From NCBI GenBank assembly GCA_036676355.1, contig JAKFDA010000004.1:1-63755 (forward strand): 63,755 nucleotides of DNA. The letters run 5' to 3'. The stretch is from ZC4RG42 sp036676355 (GTDB lineage: Bacteria; Pseudomonadota; Gammaproteobacteria; Burkholderiales; SG8-39). Below, piece by piece: positions 60,571 to 63,755 of this stretch. The notes beneath the pieces are model-generated. The model made no database searches and was not told the origin of the DNA. It was given only the letters and a program-made list of their open reading frames with translations. Within the stretch, counting starts at the first letter, position 1. Every line of letters starts with the position of its first letter. Position numbers and translations under genes: made by a program.

Positions 60571-60933
60571 CTAATGCAGCGTCTCGCCTTGCCGCTCTTC
60601 GACCGCCAGGCGCGCGTAGCGCTCGGCATGCATCGTCACGGCCTGGCGAACTCGGGGACGCAACGGCTCCGGTACGGCTTCGTCGAGCCGCTTGAGAAAT
60701 GCATCGGAGACGGACTGCTCCGCCTTCAGAGCATGCGCCGGCACGTCTTCCCAGGTATCGAGTTGGGTCAGACCGCAAATCATCATTGCGCAGCCGTGAA
60801 CGATTTGAATCTGCGGGCCGGTGAGGTCGGCAAATTCAGTTTCGATCGCCTCAACCAACGCCTTCATCTCCTGCGCGTGAAGGCGCTCGAGTTCGTCGTT
60901 GTAGGCTGCTGTTTCTTTGATATCGGCTGACAT
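60571..60933 (-). CDS. Hypothetical protein, first of a paralogous pair
   Basis: The 120-residue acidic helical protein is not recognised. It contains NDELERLHAQEMKALVEAIE and GPQIQIVHGCAMMICGLTQL, then TWEDVPAHALKAEQSVSDAF. The second segment aligns with the neighbouring 146-residue protein. No TM segment, signal peptide or catalytic motif is clear. It is probably co-transcribed with the 60118 gene. Confidence 0.65.
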   Translation of the reverse strand: MSADIKETAAYNDELERLHAQEMKALVEAIETEFADLTGPQIQIVHGCAMMICGLTQLDTWEDVPAHALKAEQSVSDAFLKRLDEAVPEPLRPRVRQAVTMHAERYARLAVEERQGETLH

Positions 60934-61426
60934 GTTTGGACGCTCGCTAAAAGTGCAACAACGGAAACGCCATTACATGCTTCTTCGGCAATTCGCACCG
61001 TTTCATTAGCCACGCTCGATGCAAACGAATGCCGGGCGTTGCGATGAAACGTGTGGTTTTTCACGCGCTTCAAGAATGCGATAGCGATGGTGCAGACATC
61101 GAAACGGGCTGAACGGGCGCGTTGCACGGGGTGCAGATCGGGATCGCCGTTGAGAAACGCCCCGGCCCTCAAACGTGCAACAAAACGGAATTCGGTGCCG
61201 CCAAGTGCCGAAAGTGTCGATGACGCGTCAGAAATTTCAAAAATATATGAATAGTCAGTGCCTTGCTTGTTGTCTCCAAAAGGAGACAAAGGTATATTGC
61301 GCCCGCCGGCATGTCCGAAAAACACCTACAAAAACGATGCACTCCTAGGACCCCAATAGAAATCGGGCAGACGGCTGATTTGATAAACGCATAACGCCCA
61401 TGATCCGGGCGCTTGGGGGAGAAGCC
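60934..61426. other. Intergenic region upstream of sapC-like gene
   Basis: About 490 bases between divergent genes. It holds the 61270-61289 inverted repeat with a TATATT hexamer 5-10 bases later, and a second AT-rich patch at about 61375-61395. Open frames in it lack a ribosome-binding site or family. It may contain the promoters of both the paralog pair and the sapC-adhesin unit. Confidence 0.45.
61270..61289. promoter_or_regulatory. Perfect inverted repeat, candidate operator
   Basis: TTGTCTCC-AAAA-GGAGACAA is a perfect 8-bp inverted repeat with a 4-base centre, the size of a typical helix-turn-helix repressor site. A TATATT -10-like hexamer begins about five bases after it. It lies about 140 bp upstream of the SapC start. 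The cognate regulator is not visible in this window. Confidence 0.5.
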
Positions 61427-62164
61427 GTGGCGAGCCTGTTGTTCTATCAAAATCCCGTTCCTCTCAGCCGCAACGCCCACAAGGCTTTGCGCGTCAAACA
61501 CGGTGCGGGCGATTTCGCTTTCGCCGCAAACACGAATTCCGTGCCGCTGGCCGCCGCCGAGTTCTACGACGCGCAGCGCGACTATCCGATCGTGTTCGCG
61601 GGGGCGAGGAGCGACGACGTGTCGCCCGTCGCGCTACTCGGCCTGCGCCAGAGCGAGAACCTGTTCGTCGGCGAGGGCAGGCAGTGGGACAGCGATTACG
61701 TGCCGGTCTTCGCGCGCTGCTATCCCTTTGTCCTTGCGCGCGGCAACGAAGGCGCGGATTACCTCGTCTGCGTCGATGATGCCTCGCCCGCCGTGGTGAA
61801 AAGCGGCGGCGAAGCGCTCTTCAATGAAGACGGCCAGGAAAGCGAATACCTCCGTCGCAACATCGACTTGCTGAGCGAGTTCCAGAGCCACATGAAGCGC
61901 ACGCGCGAGTTCACGCAGCGCCTCAAGGACAGTGGCCTGCTCAAGGAAATCACCCTGCAGGTCGTTCCCGAAGGCGGCGAGCCGTTGTCGCTGCAGGGTG
62001 TGCAGGTCGTCGATGAGCAAAAGCTGATGGCGCTCGAAGACGCCAAAGTGCAGGAGCTGTTCCGTCTCGGCGAATTGGGCTGGGTGTATGCCCATCTCGC
62101 TTCGCTACGCAATGTTCAGCGCCTGTCCAAGCGGTTGAGCCGCCGCTTGGCCAAGGCCGCGTAA
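61427..62164 (+). CDS. SapC family protein
   Basis: The 245-residue protein matches the SapC family (first named from Campylobacter surface-layer export loci): LLFYQNPVPLSRNAHKALRV at the start, YPIVFAGARSDDVSPVALLG, RQWDSDYVPVFARCYPFVLA and ALFNEDGQESEYLRRNIDLL. The function is not settled; it is soluble with no signal peptide. Start GTG 61427 has GGGGGAGAA upstream. A large adhesin gene starts 118 bases downstream on the same strand, so a role in adhesin modification or export is plausible. Confidence 0.88.
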   Translation: MASLLFYQNPVPLSRNAHKALRVKHGAGDFAFAANTNSVPLAAAEFYDAQRDYPIVFAGARSDDVSPVALLGLRQSENLFVGEGRQWDSDYVPVFARCYPFVLARGNEGADYLVCVDDASPAVVKSGGEALFNEDGQESEYLRRNIDLLSEFQSHMKRTREFTQRLKDSGLLKEITLQVVPEGGEPLSLQGVQVVDEQKLMALEDAKVQELFRLGELGWVYAHLASLRNVQRLSKRLSRRLAKAA

Positions 62165-62281
62165 GCAGTCATTCCCCGAGTTCCATCCAGGCGGTCGCAA
62201 GCCGCCGGATGCACTCGGTCTGCCTAACGGTTTTGCAAGAGAAAAGCGCCGTCAAAAAAGACGCGGCACAGGGTGAGCGCA

Positions 62282-63755
62282 ATGAAGAAGAATAAACAAG
62301 CCGACCAGCAAGCCGGCATTCGGGCCGTTCGCACGCATGAAGCCGGCGCGCTGCGCGACGAATCGCGTCGCACGGGCCGCATCGGCACCGGCTGGAGCCC
62401 GAGCCGCTCACCCATTGCGCATCTGGTTGCGCTCGCGCTCGGCGCAGGCGTCAGTGTTCCAGTCGCGGCGCAGATCGTCGCCAACGGCCGCACCGCCACC
62501 ACGGTCACCACGGTAGGCAGCGTCACCGATGTCACGACGGCGACGACGCGCGGCGTCAACGCGTTCAATGCCTTCAGTCAGTTCGTCGTCAACGGTGGCC
62601 ACACCGCCAATCTGCATCTGCCCGGCAGCACGCAGAACCTGATCAACCTGGTCGACAGCAATACCCAGATCAACGGCACGCTGAACAGCCTTTATTCGAC
62701 CGGCAAGATTGGCGGCAACGTGTTCTTCGCCAGTCCGCAGGGCTTCGTCGTCGGCGCGGGCGGTGTGGTGAATGTCGGCAAGCTGGTGGTCTCGACGCCG
62801 ACGCCGGAATTCGTCAAGCAGATGATTGACGGCGGCTTTAGTGATGCGGATGCGACGAGCCTGATGAACGGCACGGCGCCGCAATCGGCGAGCGGCCTGA
62901 TCACGATTCAGGGCAAGGTCAATGCGCTCGACAGCGTGGTGCTGCACGCGAAATCCGTCAGCCTCGATGCGGGCGGACAAATCATCGCGGGTCAGGCGGC
63001 CGTCGCGCCGATCGCCGTCAACGTGGGCGGCGCTGCGGTGACGGGTCTTGCCGCGACCGCCGCCGGCAAGATCGAAATCGTTGCGGACAGCGCCACGGTC
63101 GCCGGCACGCTGACCGCGGATCGCCACACCTACGCCGACGGCGGCGGCATTCTGATTACCGCCACGGAAACGATCGATATCGCTTCCACAGGCCAGGTGA
63201 AGAGCGTCGCCGCGGTCGGCAACGCGAGCGGCGCGGCGAATGTGGAGATCAAGGCGGTCAATACCGTTGCGGGCGCGACGGGCGTGAATGCGAGCGTCAA
63301 CGTCGCCGGTCTGATCGAGGGCGGCAACGTCAAACTCACCGCGCAGGCGACCGACGAGCAGGGCTCGGGTCAGGCGACCGCGAATGCATCCGTCACCCTC
63401 TCGGGCACGATCAAGGCGAAGAACATCGACGCGAAGGCCGATGCCACGGCCTCGTCGAAATACACCAACGATCTGACGGACATGCTGGTCACCACCGGCA
63501 TCGGTGCGCTGACGGGCATCAATTTCAGCACCGTGGCCGCCGATGCCGATGCGAACGTCACCATCGCGTCCGGCGCATCGCTTGAAGCGACCGAGGACAT
63601 CACGCTGCATGCCGATGCAACGCGTATCGCATCCACCCCCGCCATCAACTTCGCGACCGGCAAGGTCGGCGCGGCAGCGGTACTCGGCGATTTGAAAGGC
63701 GAAACAAAAGTCCAGGTTGCATCCGGCGCGAACGTCGAGGCAGGCAAAGATCTGG
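62282..63755 (+). CDS. Large filamentous adhesin (LktA-like), 5' part
   Basis: Open from ATG 62282 to the window end (491 codons, no stop). An extended N-terminal region of about 70 residues ends in SPIAHLVALALGAGVSVPVA before AQ, an extended signal peptide as in two-partner-secreted adhesins. A haemagglutination-type domain follows (VVNGGHTANLHLPGSTQNLI, IGGNVFFASPQGFVVGAGGV). Repetitive beta-helix sequence rich in Ala, Val, Thr and Gly comes next (for example GQIIAGQAAVAPIAVNVGGA). It matches leukotoxin LktA-type filamentous adhesins. The gene is cut by the window edge, and no TpsB transporter is visible here. Confidence 0.88.
   Translation, partial: MKKNKQADQQAGIRAVRTHEAGALRDESRRTGRIGTGWSPSRSPIAHLVALALGAGVSVPVAAQIVANGRTATTVTTVGSVTDVTTATTRGVNAFNAFSQFVVNGGHTANLHLPGSTQNLINLVDSNTQINGTLNSLYSTGKIGGNVFFASPQGFVVGAGGVVNVGKLVVSTPTPEFVKQMIDGGFSDADATSLMNGTAPQSASGLITIQGKVNALDSVVLHAKSVSLDAGGQIIAGQAAVAPIAVNVGGAAVTGLAATAAGKIEIVADSATVAGTLTADRHTYADGGGILITATETIDIASTGQVKSVAAVGNASGAANVEIKAVNTVAGATGVNASVNVAGLIEGGNVKLTAQATDEQGSGQATANASVTLSGTIKAKNIDAKADATASSKYTNDLTDMLVTTGIGALTGINFSTVAADADANVTIASGASLEATEDITLHADATRIASTPAINFATGKVGAAAVLGDLKGETKVQVASGANVEAGKDL

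Noticed and set aside
60864..61325. Minus-strand frame in the sapC upstream region
   Set aside because: It overlaps the start of the 60571 gene and crosses the inverted repeat; no family or ribosome-binding site.

Overview
The window is about 63.8 kb of GC-rich chromosomal DNA that looks like a betaproteobacterium. The main arguments are an EarP-type rhamnosylation pair (earP next to an EF-P with Arg at position 32), a DUF4936 gene beside ygfZ, a phasin-type granule protein, a PabB-PabC fusion, and MetR/MetE and NsrR/NnrS modules. I cannot name the genus. Nearly all genes are densely packed housekeeping or signalling genes. No rRNA, CRISPR array or insertion sequence is visible.

Layout. 1-1.7 kb: a lower-GC two-gene module (metallo-beta-lactamase-fold protein plus a 4-TM membrane protein) lying at the 3' side of a tRNA-Val gene; it looks like the edge of an integrated island. 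1.9-5.1 kb: DUF445 protein, gltX, tRNA-Ala and tRNA-Glu. 5.1-7.6 kb: a DUF4124-like protein and a tyrosine-recombinase-like gene that seems to lack its catalytic Tyr, overlapping a small exported protein. 7.7-13.4 kb: a HAD/P-loop fusion protein, then a minus-strand run of methyltransferase, PIG-L deacetylase, GT2, KaiC-like ATPase and receiver protein. 13.6-22.3 kb: earP-efp, two small proteins, pabBC, pcm, and a formaldehyde-detoxification cluster (adhC, dodecin, fghA), then an FMN reductase. 22.3-29.2 kb: RNase H-like exonuclease, PuuD-like amidotransferase, MscS channel, metR/metE. 29.3-32.7 kb: an hsp20-lon operon behind a candidate sigma-32 promoter. 32.8-38.2 kb: beta-CASP nuclease, Bcp peroxiredoxin, phasin, cfa, a receiver protein and two candidate minus-strand small RNAs. 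38.2-47.7 kb: a GGDEF/degenerate-EAL protein, sdaA, tadA, a YkuD transpeptidase, mtnA with an aldolase/SDR fusion, and a GNAT. 47.7-51.3 kb: a second KaiC-like module, with a fused GGDEF-histidine kinase. 51.4-53.7 kb: truncated globin, nnrS and nsrR. 53.6-59.2 kb: DUF4936, ygfZ, mltG-tmk-holB-tatD and an exported ankyrin protein. 59.3-62.2 kb: a putative metalloprotease with an internal duplication, a pair of small paralogous proteins, and SapC. From 62.3 kb to the end: the 5' part of a large filamentous adhesin.

Functional themes. Several sets form coherent units: nitric-oxide response (globin, NnrS, NsrR), formaldehyde oxidation (AdhC, FghA), protein quality control (Hsp20, Lon), methionine synthesis with its activator, and probable methylthioribose or 5-deoxyribose salvage (MtnA plus aldolase/SDR). 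The least explained parts are the MBL/4-TM module, the recombinase-like gene with its exported partner, the two KaiC-type modules, the duplicated metalloprotease locus, and the intergenic RNA candidate at 34.3 kb.
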